A stretch of DNA of 64,000 nucleotides, from assembly GCF_020536995.1 (NCBI RefSeq), contig NC_068365.1, forward strand, positions 39,172,833-39,236,832. Direction: 5' to 3'. The DNA comes from Dreissena polymorpha (taxonomy: Eukaryota > Mollusca > Bivalvia > Myida > Dreissenidae). This document shows positions 37,484 through 50,100 of the stretch, in pieces (the stretch's first letter is position 1; the number at the start of each line of letters is the position of its first letter). The notes below the pieces were generated by a model. It was not told the origin of the DNA, did no database searches, and saw only the letters and a program-made list of their open reading frames with translations. A program made the translations under genes and the position numbers.

Positions 37484-38150
37484 TGTTTGAACACTGTCCG
37501 CAACACACATTGGCCGATGATGTTTGAACACTGTCCGCAACACACATTGGCCGATGATGTTTGAACACTGTCCGCAACACACATTGGCCGATGATGTTTG
37601 AACACTGTCCGCAACACACATTGGCCGATGATGTTTGAACACTGTCCGCAACACACATTGGCCGATGATGTTTGAACACTGTCCGCAACACACATTGGCC
37701 GATGATGTTTGAACACTGTCCGCAACACACATTGGCCGATGATGTTTGAACACTGTCCGCAACACACATTGGCCGATGATGTTTGAACACTGTCCGCAAC
37801 ACACATTGGCCGATGATGTTTGAACACTGTCCGCAACACACATTGGCCGATGATGTTTGAACACTGTCCGCAACACACATTGGCCGATGATGTTTGAACA
37901 CTGTCCGCAACACACATTGGCCGATGATGTTTGAACACTGTCCGCAACACACATTGGCCGATGATGTTTGAACACTGTCCGCAACACACATTGGCCGATG
38001 ATGTTTGAACACTGTCCGCAACACACATTGGCCGATGATGTTTGAACACTGTCCGCAACACACATTGGCCGATGATGTTTGAACACTGTCCGCAACACAC
38101 ATTGGCCGATGATGTTTGAACACTGTCCGCAACACACATTGGCCGATGAT
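37484..38150. repeat. 37-bp minisatellite, ~18 virtually identical copies
   Basis: Unit: 'tgatgtttgaacactgtccg' plus 'caacacacattggccga'. Copies are virtually identical, indicating recent expansion or active homogenisation. The array starts about 130 bp upstream of the ZP-gene start codon, so it lies in its promoter or 5' UTR. Because 37 is not divisible by three and no frame contains a stop, all three minus-strand frames are open. These are not genes. Confidence 0.95.
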
Positions 38151-39682
38151 GCTTCTTGGATAAACGAAATGAAAACAAAAGGTCAGTCCAGTACGACCAT
38201 TTTACAGAAATATCAACTCTGATCGAGTTTGTCCAATTAAGGTCTTTGTGACCTTCGTTGTTAATTATTCATGACTGTTTACCTTTAACGCTTAAACAAT
38301 AACATTAAATATTCAGTGAATACTTGTGGTCAGTATTATTATACCGACAAGATTTCGCAATGTAAATAAGTGGATACAGTTACTTTACGTAACGCTAATT
38401 ATGTATTCTAGTGGCTGCGATTGGAGGTCATGATTATTATGGCTCTCAGTGTTCACACTTTATTATCGTCCCAATTATTGTCCGCATTATTTTTGCTGGG
38501 TCAATATTTCTGTTACTCTAGCACGCACTCTTAAACAGCGCCAAATGAAACATTTTACTGAGAGTTTTATTCTGTTGTGCATGAAAGTAATTATATACAT
38601 TGATAATTTTTAGTTCCCTTACAAATATGCAACTTATTCTCAAATGTAACACTTGTTACATGTATAATATTTCCATAGAGTTCAAATGAAATAGTGAATT
38701 CAACATTCAGACATATCAGAAAAAACAAAATGCATTTCTTTATTGTGTTTATTTTAAATAACCGTAATATATTTTTTTGGCAATCAATATATTAAACGTA
38801 ACATGATCAGAATTAACAACATTGATACATTCGTAATTTTTGCCGCCCATCGCAACACAATTCAAGTCGTACATGCATTGTTCTAAGCAGGCAATCACAT
38901 TCAAATCACAAGACCTTGAACTTACACATATGCAATAAGAGTTATGCATCCACTCAGTGTTCTAAATCTAATAGTAAATAGGCGGACCTACAATACAGGT
39001 AGCTGATTAATGAATCCAAAGGTATATACAAACGTAAAAGGTAGAAAATAATGATGTCAATAAAATGTAAAGAAATTTATTTAAATTATTTATTAAAAGA
39101 TTAATCAATGCTATGTAAATTCAAGACAACTTCGTTGAAAACGAAACACAAACACAAGCATGAGCAAATATTGGGCAAAGTTTATGATTGACCTGGTGAC
39201 AGATAGATTGCAAAAGAGAGATGAAATACAGTAGTTAAAATTACAATACATTATACCAATAAAGGCTGTTGACTTGACTTGCACTTTCCATCGGTTAAAA
39301 TTAAGATTAATTGGTAAAATATAGAAAGTTCAAGGAATGTGTTTGCAACATGGCCAAAATATTGATTGTAAGTAAACAAGTGCAATAGCATGAAGGTAAA
39401 GCTTTTCAAATATCCCTCAGAATAAAAAGCTTGCAACGAAAACTAAATTTATATATTATTGGAAGCATTTCTGTGAATGTATCTCCTCAATCATTTATGC
39501 AGTTGTTTTCGAATAGTTTTAAGAGAAAAATACATATGAAGCAACCAATATACCGGTACATAAATCTGATATTTTCAATTTCCATGGCAACTTAAATTTT
39601 TCGGCGCTTTGACAGTACATTACTGGAACAATACTATTAATTTTAACCAATAGTCCTCACATCCTCTTTATAAACATTAGGA
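38151..39682. other. No supported feature between two minisatellites
   Basis: AT-rich intergenic DNA between the ZP gene (5' side) and the 24-bp array. Only short chance open frames; no repeat family of this window recognised. Confidence 0.5.
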
Positions 39683-40072
39683 ACATACCAGCAATCAGCT
39701 AAAACCTCATACCAGCAATCAGCTAAAACCTCATACCAGCAATCAGCTAAAACCTCATACCAGCAATCAGCTAAAACCTCATACCAGCAATCAGCTAAAA
39801 CCTCATACCAGCAATCAGCTAAAACCTCATACCAGCAATCAGCTAAAACCTCATACCAGCAATCAGCTAAAACCTCATACCAGCAATCAGCTAAAACCTC
39901 ATACCAGCAATCAGCTAAAACCTGATACCAGCAATCAGCTAAAACCTGATACCAGCAATCAGCTAAAACATCATACCAGCAATCAGCTAAAACATCATAC
40001 CAGCAATCAGCTAAAACCTCATACCAGCAATCAGCTAAAACCTCATACCAGCAATCAGCTAAAACATCTAAA
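39683..40072. repeat. 24-bp minisatellite, ~16 copies
   Basis: Unit 'ataccagcaatcagctaaaa' plus 'cctc' (variants cctg, catc). On the minus strand it gives an open frame with the octapeptide ADCWYEVL. There is no sign of coding beyond the repeat itself. It lies between the DOP1 3' end and the ZP gene. Confidence 0.9.
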
Positions 40073-40160
40073 CAAAGCAACAAATAAACACTAAACACGT
40101 ACAAAAAGCCATAACACTCAAAACATCGATTGACATGATTGTTTTATGGAATGTTTCTGC

Positions 40161-40196
40161 AGAGACGTAGATAACATCTATGTTATCTACGTCTCT
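40161..40196. repeat. Perfect 17-bp inverted repeat with 2-bp loop
   Basis: AGAGACGTAGATAACAT is followed by CT and its exact reverse complement. It is isolated and sits about 90 bp from the 24-bp array. Confidence 0.85.
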
Positions 40197-40772
40197 GGTT
40201 TCTGTATGTGTACAAGAATAATTATTTGAGTTAAGAAAGGAAACATGAAAGACAAGCATATTGTACATGTATAAAGGCTGCCATATACATTTTACACAAG
40301 CAAGAAAATAGTAATGTACTTACGATATACCATCACGACACAATGTTGCCATATATATTTTTAATGAAAGAGCCAATAGAAACAAAGCATGCCATTTATG
40401 GAATAATTTATAATATAGCATATAAAATCTACCCATGTAACAGATTTGCACATAATAAAGTATATGTATGGACTTCAGAAAGAAGCCATGTATACGACAA
40501 GAGAACCGCATCAAGTCAACGTTGTGTGATATAGCGATATGTATCTTCTATTGCAAAAAACGTATTAGTTTAACAAAAACATATCTACTTCACACTTTTT
40601 TATTTTGAACTATTTATGACCATACAAAGTACTTCCAAATAGCGGTGTTTAACTGTACTTTAAAGTTGTATAATATTTAATGTATGTCATGAGCATAGAA
40701 ATATATCCCGGTATTTCTGAAAACTTTTAATAATAGCCCAAGTAAATGAGCCTGGCTCTACAAAAATGAGGC

Positions 40773-40985
40773 TTAACCCTTTGCATGCTGGGTAATTTGT
40801 CATCTGCTAAAATGTCGTCTCCTGAATTTCTAAAATTAGCATTTTCTTCGATTTTTTTCAAAGATTACTATCAGAATAGCAAACAGTTTGGATCCAGATG
40901 AGACGCCACGTTCTGTGGCGTCTCATCTGGATCCAAACTGTTTGCAAAGGCCTTCAAATTTCGGTTCCAGCACTGTAAGGCTTAA
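40773..40985. mobile_element. piggyBac-like MITE, copy 5
   Basis: TTAA-flanked and inserted in MITE-b copy 11, downstream of the DOP1 coding end. Confidence 0.8.
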
Positions 40986-41142
40986 TGCAAGTGGGACTTT
41001 CCGCCTACACTGGAGTTTTGTTAAGAAGAGTCTTCATATGAACGAAATATTCCATTAAAGTGGAAAGTGCAGTCTGCACAGGCTAATCTTTGACAACACT
41101 TTGCCCCCATGCATTTAACCACGTTAACCCAGAGCTAGGCTC
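40986..41142. mobile_element. MITE-b copy 11 (left tip at about 40748-40772)
   Basis: The right body runs from 'tgcaagtgggactttccgcc' to 'aacccagagctaggctcat'. The left tip ('gagcctggctctacaaaaat') is cut off by the TTAA MITE at 40773-40985. It lies just downstream of the DOP1 stop, probably in its 3' UTR. Confidence 0.55.
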
Positions 41143-41165
41143 ATAAGTATAAGTATGTGTCCAGA

Positions 41166-44100
41166 TCATGAGACCATCTCGAGGAAATCCCTCAGCAGGT
41201 TGTCCTCAATAAACTGCTTGTTTGATGTAACATCAGCTCCCTGCTCACTCATTGGCTGGGGTACAGCAAAGCTGGGCGCCGATTGGGACTTTGGTAACCA
41301 TCGCCCACCTGCGCCCCGCCCACTGGTGTCTGACTGACTGGTGGACATGGGTCCAAGATTCTGACCTCCGTGGCCATTGGTGATGACGGCTGACTGTTTC
41401 AAGGACAAGTTTGCTCCCAACTGGCGGGCCGCCAGCAGCAGGTTGTCCGACTGGTTTGCCAGGCACAGTGTGTTGAAAAACGGTTGCAGCTCTTGAAGGG
41501 ACCGTAAGTGTGTGAAGGTTATCAGGGGTCGACCAGGAGTCACTTTTTTCAATGGAACATCCCCTTTTAACTACAATAAATAGATACCATATGGCAGATG
41601 TAATTGCATGTGTCCAAAAAAACATTTTACCAAAACACAATATTTTGTGTCTAGAAATGGAAAACCTTCAAGCATCAGTAAAAAAAGTCTTCTACAATGA
41701 GCATGCCAGATATAACTGTATCATTGGATGCAGGAAGCATGTACATGTAAGCTTTGTTCTGGGAAAACTGGGCTTACTAGGAAAACAAGCAAATTCCTTG
41801 AATTGATATCCCCCGCAAATATGCTTCTGGACACTCATACCAAGTTTCAATGAAATCCGACAAAGCACTTCCAAGATATGGCTCTGGACACACAAAAAAG
41901 CATTTTTTCAAGATACAAAGGGCCATAACTCTGTTATTATCAGATGGTGTACAATGCCATTTGGTGTGCATCATCCTATTATCCCTATATATATATACTC
42001 ATACCAAGTTTCAATGAAATCCGCCAAAGCACTTCCAAGATATGGCTCCAGACGGACGGACGGAAAGACGGACGGAAGGACTGATGGACAACGCCAAAAC
42101 AATATTCCTCGGCCTATTGCATGGGGATAACAAGGCCTAAATAGGGAAGGCACTTTACGCACATGAAATAAACACAGTTTTCCCTGAACGAGGCTGATAT
42201 TAGTCTCATACCTTGGCATTGAGGAGTCGCGCCAAGCGGATGATGTGAGGATTGAACCTCGCCTCTTTCCTTTTTGCTTTCGCTTTTCCTGCCCCACCTG
42301 CAGGCCTTTCAGCTTTCCCAGCCCCGCCTGCAGGCCTATCAGTTGTGCCCGCCCCGCCTGCAGGCCTATCAGTTTTGCCCTCCCCGACTGCAGGCCTGTC
42401 AGCTGCCTCTGGGTCCAGCCCCTCGTCTCCCTCCCCTGCTGCAGCACCTCCTATGAAGGCCCAGCGATACCTGAAGACAAAAACCACGCTCTGGGAAAAT
42501 TAGGCTTAATGCATAGCAAAAAAGTGTCATCTGCACAGACTAATCAAGGATGACCCTTTCCTCTTTTATGGAATTTTTCGATAAAAGGAAGTTTCGTCTA
42601 AAAGAATCCAGTCTTAGTGGAAAGTGTCCTTGTGTGGAGGCCCAGCGCTACCTGCAGAAAACACACAGGGTCAGTCAGTCAGAGGAGAAATAGAGATGGA
42701 TTTTCTGTGGTTAGACAGTGAAAGTACATCAAACTCAAAACAAAGGAAGGTGAATCAGTATATAATATTGAGGTTTGTGAGTATAGTATTTGGCCATGAA
42801 TTATATCTTAGATATTATTTTATTTAAAATTCTGGTCCAGCATTGTATACATTACATTTGATGTTTAAAAACACTGACTTTATTACTTGATAGGTTGTGT
42901 TAAATACTGAGCAGGGTTCCCAGCTTTTTGTATGAACAAAATTCCCTGATTTTTCCCTGAAGAAAAATAAAAATTCCAGGATCATAATTTCGACCTATTT
43001 CTTGTTTTAGACACCCTCAATAAACAGCAGTTGCAGACATAACTAAGCTACATGTATACTACAAAGCCACCATAGGCATGCAGAGGCATCGATTTGCTGT
43101 TTTAATCGTATGGACTTCTCGACACAAGTTGGGAAAGTCTGACCAAACAAAATTCCCTGATTTTTCCCTGATTTCAGAAACTTTTCCCAAATTTCCTGAC
43201 TTTTCCCTGACTGGAAAAAGTGAAAATATTTTTCCAGGTGTTCCCTGATTTCCAGGTTGGCTGGGAACCCTGCTGAGAAACCATTTATTTTCGTCTGCAC
43301 ACAATTAAGTCATTTAAAAGAAATGACTATTTCGTCAGCACTTAAATTTGCCAATTTCTGATTTTGAAAAAAAATGCCTAAGGCAATATCCGATTTGTTT
43401 GTAGTACATGTCCAGGATTAATTGAAACAAATCGTGGTGGGGAAAAGGGAGGACACTTGCGGGTACGGTTTGTCACATGCCAATTAAATAGTTTTTTGTT
43501 ATCAGGTGATAGTAATGGGCCCTTATTATGGAATGCCATTGACAAGTCCATTGTTAAGATGGGTTCCCACTGCCGATCCGATCAACTCGATCATCCCGAT
43601 CACCGAAATTTCCCGACCAAGCTCAACTAAAAAGGGTATACACGACAACTTCTCGACCTCTTGTCGATAACACACAACCTCCACACGACTCATTCACGAC
43701 GTCCACTCAACCATCTTTCCCATTTCCCCTCGATCATCTCGACCTATAAGCGAGCCCTATACGATCTCAGCTCGACCAAGTGGACCTCAGCTTGCCACCA
43801 GATCTTCACATGACCAGATCGTGATGGTCGTAATACAGTCGTACAAAGCGATCTAAAATAACTCGGGTAGAGGTCGAGCAGATCGGTTACAGAGCTCTTG
43901 CATTGTAAAATAGCAATCGGAAAGTGATCGTGTACGGTTGAGTAGCTGTCGGGTAGCAGTCTAGTAAATCTGTACAACAAATCGAATAGAGGTCGAGTGG
44001 ATTGTGTTGCGATCTATAATAACTTGGGTAGAGGTCAAGCGGATCGGGTACAGATGGTGTAAAAGATGTCAATCCGATTGCCACACGATTGCTTCACAAT

Positions 44101-47100
44101 CAACTCGATGTTCTACACGACTAATACAGGACCACTTCCCGAGCGCTTCTCGATCCATTTCCTACTTGACCGCTACTTGATAGTTTTTGACATGTCAAAA
44201 TATATCGAGTAGGAAGCCAGACCAATGCCGACCTACCCGACCGCCCCACCGCTCATGCCGACCTAACCAGACCAGTACGCGACCTCTTGGTCGGGCTTGA
44301 TCGAGTTGATCTGATCGGCAGTGGGAACCCAGCTGTATGGTTAGAGGAGTAGCGGGACTTAATAACTGTTAACAGGTGTTTGAAACAACGAAGCCAATTG
44401 CCGATTAGTCAACACCCTTGAAATACACACATAAAGTTGTTAACTATTAGCGCTAATCATTACTATTCTACCTAAACGAAGTCAGTACATTCAATACAGC
44501 TTACAAAATCAACAGTTTTCCTTTTGCCGCCAGATTTTTGCTTTGGAATCTTTTTCATGTAATATTTTGAATTGCGCATCTTTGCTTTCCATTCAGCCGA
44601 ATCACAAAACACTTGAATTTCATCGCAAATATAATAAGCGCCTAAACAACACGCAGAATATGCTGCACACAAATAATGCTGATGTTATCCAAATCGAGGT
44701 ATAGTCAAAACCCGTACAAAACCAAATCAGACTATGATTTGTTAAAAAGCTAAACAGCCGATGTCATTAGCAATTTTTTTCCCAATTGGGAAATTTTTAG
44801 CAAATTTTGGGAAAAAGTATACTTTTTGCATAGGGAATATAGCCGAAATTTGGCTACAAAAATCGGGCAAAATAACCCTTAATTCATTCTAAATTTTGTT
44901 TAAATATTGGACATAATTATTCGTTAGGATCTTAAATTCGTCACTCTATACACTGAGGAAATAGACGAAAAACTAATGCCTGACAAATAATAATGGTTTC
45001 ACAGTAATTTTTTAACGTATTAAAAGAATTGTTAACATAATTCCAAAGATGCAATACCGAAACATTAATAAAAGAAGTGAGATCAAATGATAAATCTCTT
45101 TCATTTTGAATAGTTATTAAAATATATGATCCAGTGTTGATGTGACCACTTACAACTGGAACTGTGGTACAGAGTCAGCAGGGAGGGTCAGACAGAGGGT
45201 ACACTTACAACTGGAACTGTGGTACAGAGTCAGCAGGGAGGGCCAGACAGAGGGTACACTTACAGCTGAAACTGTGGTACAGTGTCAGCAGGGAGGGCCA
45301 GACAGAGGGTACACTTACAGCTGGAACTGTAGTACAGAGTCAGCAGGGAGGGCCAGACAGAGGGTACATTTACAGCTGGAACTGTGGTAGAGAGTCAGCA
45401 GGGAGGGCCAGACAGAGGGTACACTTACAGCTGGAACTGTGGTAGAGAGTCAGCAGGGAGGGTCAGACAGAGGGTACACTTACAGCTGGAACTGTGGTAC
45501 AGAGTCAGCAGGGAGGGCCAGACAGAGGGTACACTTACAGCTGGAACTGTGGTACAGAGTCAGCAGGGAGGGTCAGACAGAGGGTACACTTACAACTGGA
45601 ACTGTGGTACAGAGTCAGCAGGGAGGGCCAGACAGAGGGTACACTTACAACTGGAACTGTGGTACAGAGTCAGCAGGGAGGGTCAGACAGAGGGTACACT
45701 TACAACTGGAACTGTGGTACAGAGTCAGCAGGGAGGGCCAGACAGAGGGTACACTTACAACTGGAACTGTAGTACAGAGTCAGCAGGGAGGGCCAGACAG
45801 AGGGTACACTTACAACTGGAACTGTGGTACAGAGTCAGCAGGGAGGGTCAGACAGAGGGTACACTTACAACTGGAACTGTGGTACAGAGTCAGCAGGGAG
45901 GGCCAGACAGAGGGTACACTTACAACTGGAACTGTGGTACAGAGTCAGCAGGGAGGGTCAGACAGAGGGTCCACTTACAACTTGAACTGTGGTACAGAGT
46001 TAGCAGGGAGGGCCAGACAGAGGGTACACTTACAGCTGGAACTGTGGTACAGAGTCAGCAGGGAGGGCCAGACAGAGGTCCAGCAGCTTGCAGGCGCTCA
46101 GGTATAACTGCAGCCAGGCTGGGTGGTTGTGTGCGTTGAGACCGTTACCAAGGTGGGCCCAGCTCGAGTCCAGCGCCGCAATACGCTGCACCTGCATCCT
46201 GAACAACAACAACAACAACAGGTAAGAATTACTGTATATGAGATTCACTCTGGGTAAACCGGACTTAACCCTTAAAGCGCTGGAGCCGAATTTTAAAGGC
46301 CTTTGCAAACAGTTTGGATCCAGATGAGACGCCACAGAACGTGGCGTCTCATCTGGATCCAAACTGTTTGCTATTCTGATAGTATTCTTTGAAAAAAAAT
46401 GAAGAAAATGCTTATTTTAGAAATTCAGCAGACGACATTTTAGCAGAAGACAAATTACCCAGCATGCAAAGGGTTAACTTACATAAAGTGTTGCTTAGAT
46501 TAGCCTGGTCAGTCTGCATTAGGGATTAGATTGGTTACCTCCCCTTATCTATCGTTACACTCTCTATGTTGTATATTATAGTCAACGGTTATATTCAACG
46601 GGGAACCAGTTTAATTAGGGATTACACTTTGAAATTTGGGTGTATTTTTCGTATAAAGGAAAGCTCAGGTTAATCTAGACAACATTTATAACACATGCAT
46701 TAAGCCCCATTTTCCTAGAATGAGGCTCATATAATTGCTTTCATCATCTATTTGTTATCAAAACATCAATGCATTCTAACATAAGTAGTACTGTACTCAG
46801 AATTGTATTATCTACTATTGCTTTATGCTTCAGTTTTGTTTTCAAGAAACATATATTGGATTATTATTGAATAAGAAACAAAGCAGCAGACAAGGTCAAG
46901 GGCATCTTTTAAATATTCTTAGTTTAGGATAACCCGATCAACTCACCCCAACTTTCGCTGACCCAAAAGCTTTTTTTAGGCATAGAATAACTTTTTGACC
47001 AAATTCACAAGCAAGACAATACAAATTTATCACAATGTGCATTACTTCGCAAGGATGCTGTGTTCAAACCAACCGTTCTGATGGTTCCCAAATATTAAGG

Positions 47101-50100
47101 TGCTTTAAGTCGCAGGAAATACACATACTGAAACTGTGTCACTGTGATAGTTTTTGTTAGTGTTTTACAAGTGTTGAACATATTACTTACTCAATAATTG
47201 TTGGTCAATTTAGACCTTTATTAATACATCTATATTACAGAATTTGTTTATGACACTTTAGTCATATTTGACAGCTAAAAGATTCCTTATGCAAGTTGTG
47301 CAGATGCACGCCAAGTAATAGTTAAGCATATGGTCTGAATGCATACGTTATCCATACAAATGGTGCATATTTGAAGTAAAACAAGGACGTTACGCAGTAC
47401 ACAACACACATTTGCGCAATATAGCAGTATTATCTTGGTTGTATGTCTCATAAACAATTTAAGTGTTTTTCATTAAGATTTATTACAGGTATTTTAAAAT
47501 TGATTCATAATTAGTATAAATCAAAAGTATGCGTATAAAAAACAACAACAACAAAATACCTTCATACCAACCAACCTGCCATGTCATGGATCGGGTTATC
47601 CCAAACAATAGATTTCTAAGGATGGCACAAATTGATTTTCATTAACACTTGTTGAACAAGCAAGTAAAGAAACCACAAATATACTAGAAAACAAACAAGA
47701 AAAAACAACAAATACCATCTTTAGAAATAAGTTAAGCTTCATCAATAATTCCCCTAAATGTCACTAGATCTTTCACTGGTGATAAATTACTCCATATATC
47801 ACAATAGCTATCACTGGAGATGGTTAATTACCCACACATATAAATAGATCTATCACTGAAGGTGATTAACTCCCCCATATATTACTAGAGATATTACTGA
47901 AGGTGATTTATTCTTCACATATCACTTTGACATCAATGACATCCATAAAACAAGAGCTGCTGTATTTTGATCTTCAGACTCAAGGTATGACCCTGACCTT
48001 GAAGGTATGACCCTGACCTTGAAGGTTTTGTGCAAGTTACTAATCTTCCCATAAAGGTCAACATGTGTGCCTAATTAACTCAAAATCTATTATCAAAAAC
48101 AAAAATAAAACATTATTGCTCACAAAATTTATTAAATGCATAAAGTTTAATGAAAATCTGATAACATTTTTGAAGAGGTTTGGTTGACAAAATATTGAAC
48201 AAGTAAAATACTACAACACAATATATTATTTACAAACGGTATGAAGTATCATGAACATGTTACGCTTCACCAAATCTTACAAATCCTTCATGGCAAGAAG
48301 ACTGCTTAAAAAAATCCAAGATGGCCACCATATTGCCATCATTTGTTTTTTCAAAGATTAAACAAACATAAATAATATTCATCAAGTGAATTCAGTTTCA
48401 GGAAAGTTTGCAAAACACAAATACAAAAAATTGTCATCCTAAACCTGTACAAAAAAGTATGTGTCAAACAACTCCTAATCTGAGTATGAAACATGAGAAG
48501 TTTCACAAAAATTGAACACAAAATCAAGAAGTATTTTGATGGCAAACTTTTGTCTATGATGGCCATCAGATAAATCTCTGGTAATTTCTGTATTTATTCC
48601 TTTAAACTTCATTTTGGAGGGTGAACTTCACAACCATCAAACTATTGTAAAAATCATGAACACCAAAATGTGTAATCCTGAGCAAAAAAACTTCATATAT
48701 AGACATGTTTGGGTGTATGGACGAGTTTAAACATGAAATATGGAAGTGTGATGGTTGGATAGGTGGAAAGTGTGATGGTTGGATAGGTGGAAAGTGTGAT
48801 GGTTGGATAGGTGGAAAGTGTGGTGGTTGTTTAAGTGGAAAGTGTGATTATTGAATCGATAGAAAGTGTGATGGTTGGATAGGTGGAAAGTGTGATGGTT
48901 GGATAGGTAGAAAGTGTGATGGTTGGATAGGTGGAAAGTGTGATGGTTGGATATGTAGAAGTGTGATGGTTGAATAGGTGAAAAGTGTGATGGTTGGATA
49001 GATGGAAAGTGTGATGGTTGGATAGGTGGAACGTGTGATGATTGGATATGTAGAGAGTGTGATGGTTGGATTGGTGGAAAGTGTGATGGTTGGATAAGTA
49101 GAAGTGTGATGGTTGGATAGGTGGAAAGTGTGATGGTTGGATAAGAGGGAAGTTAGATGGTTGGATATGAGGGAATTAAGATGGTTGGATAGATGGAAGT
49201 GTGATGGTTGGATAGGTGGAAAGTGTGATGGTTGGATAGGTGTAAAGTGTGATGGTTGGATAGATGGAAAGTGTGATGGTTGGATAGGTGGAAAGTGTGA
49301 TGGTTGGACAGGAGGGAAGTGTGATGGTTGGATAGGTGAAAGGTGTGATGGTTGGACAGTTGGACAGTGTAATGGTTGGACAAGAGGGAAGTGCAATGGT
49401 TGGATAGGTGGAAAGTGTGATGGTTGGACAGTTGGAAAGTGTGATGGATGGCGAAAGAGTTATCTCCCCTTCGGGAAGGACACGAAAATGTGAATGGAAA
49501 TAAAAATGGAATAAATCCTAGTTTTTCGGTGTTCAAACTATAAATTTCATGGATATAAATTATGTGTGGACTTCATGAAAACGAGCAAGTATGATATTTT
49601 GGTGAAAATACAACTGAAAGTTATTTACTAAACAAAAACAGTTTTTGCATCTACACTTTTCACTGGGTGGGGATTGGATTCATTTTTTGAATATATTTTA
49701 TTTGTATCATCAAAAACCAGTTTACTCCATCATCTTAGTTAACAGTTACTTCGTCACGCATGACAAAACCAATTCAAAGGCAACAGACAACCATCAAATG
49801 CGGCGAAGCATATCCAATTAACTCCGTTTGACTACACTACGTAGGTGATTATGACGCAGTTATAGTGATTGTTTACGGCTTACTGTTTCCATGCTTAACA
49901 CAAAGTGCAGTGTACTGTGACCGTAAAAATGAACAAAAGGGCCTATTCATCTACAGCAAGTGAAGGGGCGCCTACTGACATCAGCCTACTGGACACTTCA
50001 CTTCAAGATTCACCCAAGGCTCCAAAACAAAATAAAAAACGTAACAAAAAGAAGAAGACAGATGACGATACATCAGGCCAAAAAAGTATGACGGAATTCG

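Noticed and set aside
37430-38178. Three overlapping long open frames (221-235 codons) on the minus strand
   Set aside because: They are the 37-bp tandem repeat read in three frames, all giving the same cyclic peptide; no non-repeat coding sequence and no family resemblance.
39643-40104. 153-codon frame with an octapeptide repeat (ADCWYEVL)
   Set aside because: A 24-bp minisatellite whose period is a multiple of three; no start context, domain or splice structure.
45142-46139. Long plus-strand open frames (up to 251 codons)
   Set aside because: Antisense reading of the DOP1 donor minisatellite; the 55-bp unit keeps several frames open.
48848-49536. Open frames over the 24-bp array, both strands
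   Set aside because: Repeat-driven; interrupted by the LINE and not conserved in form.
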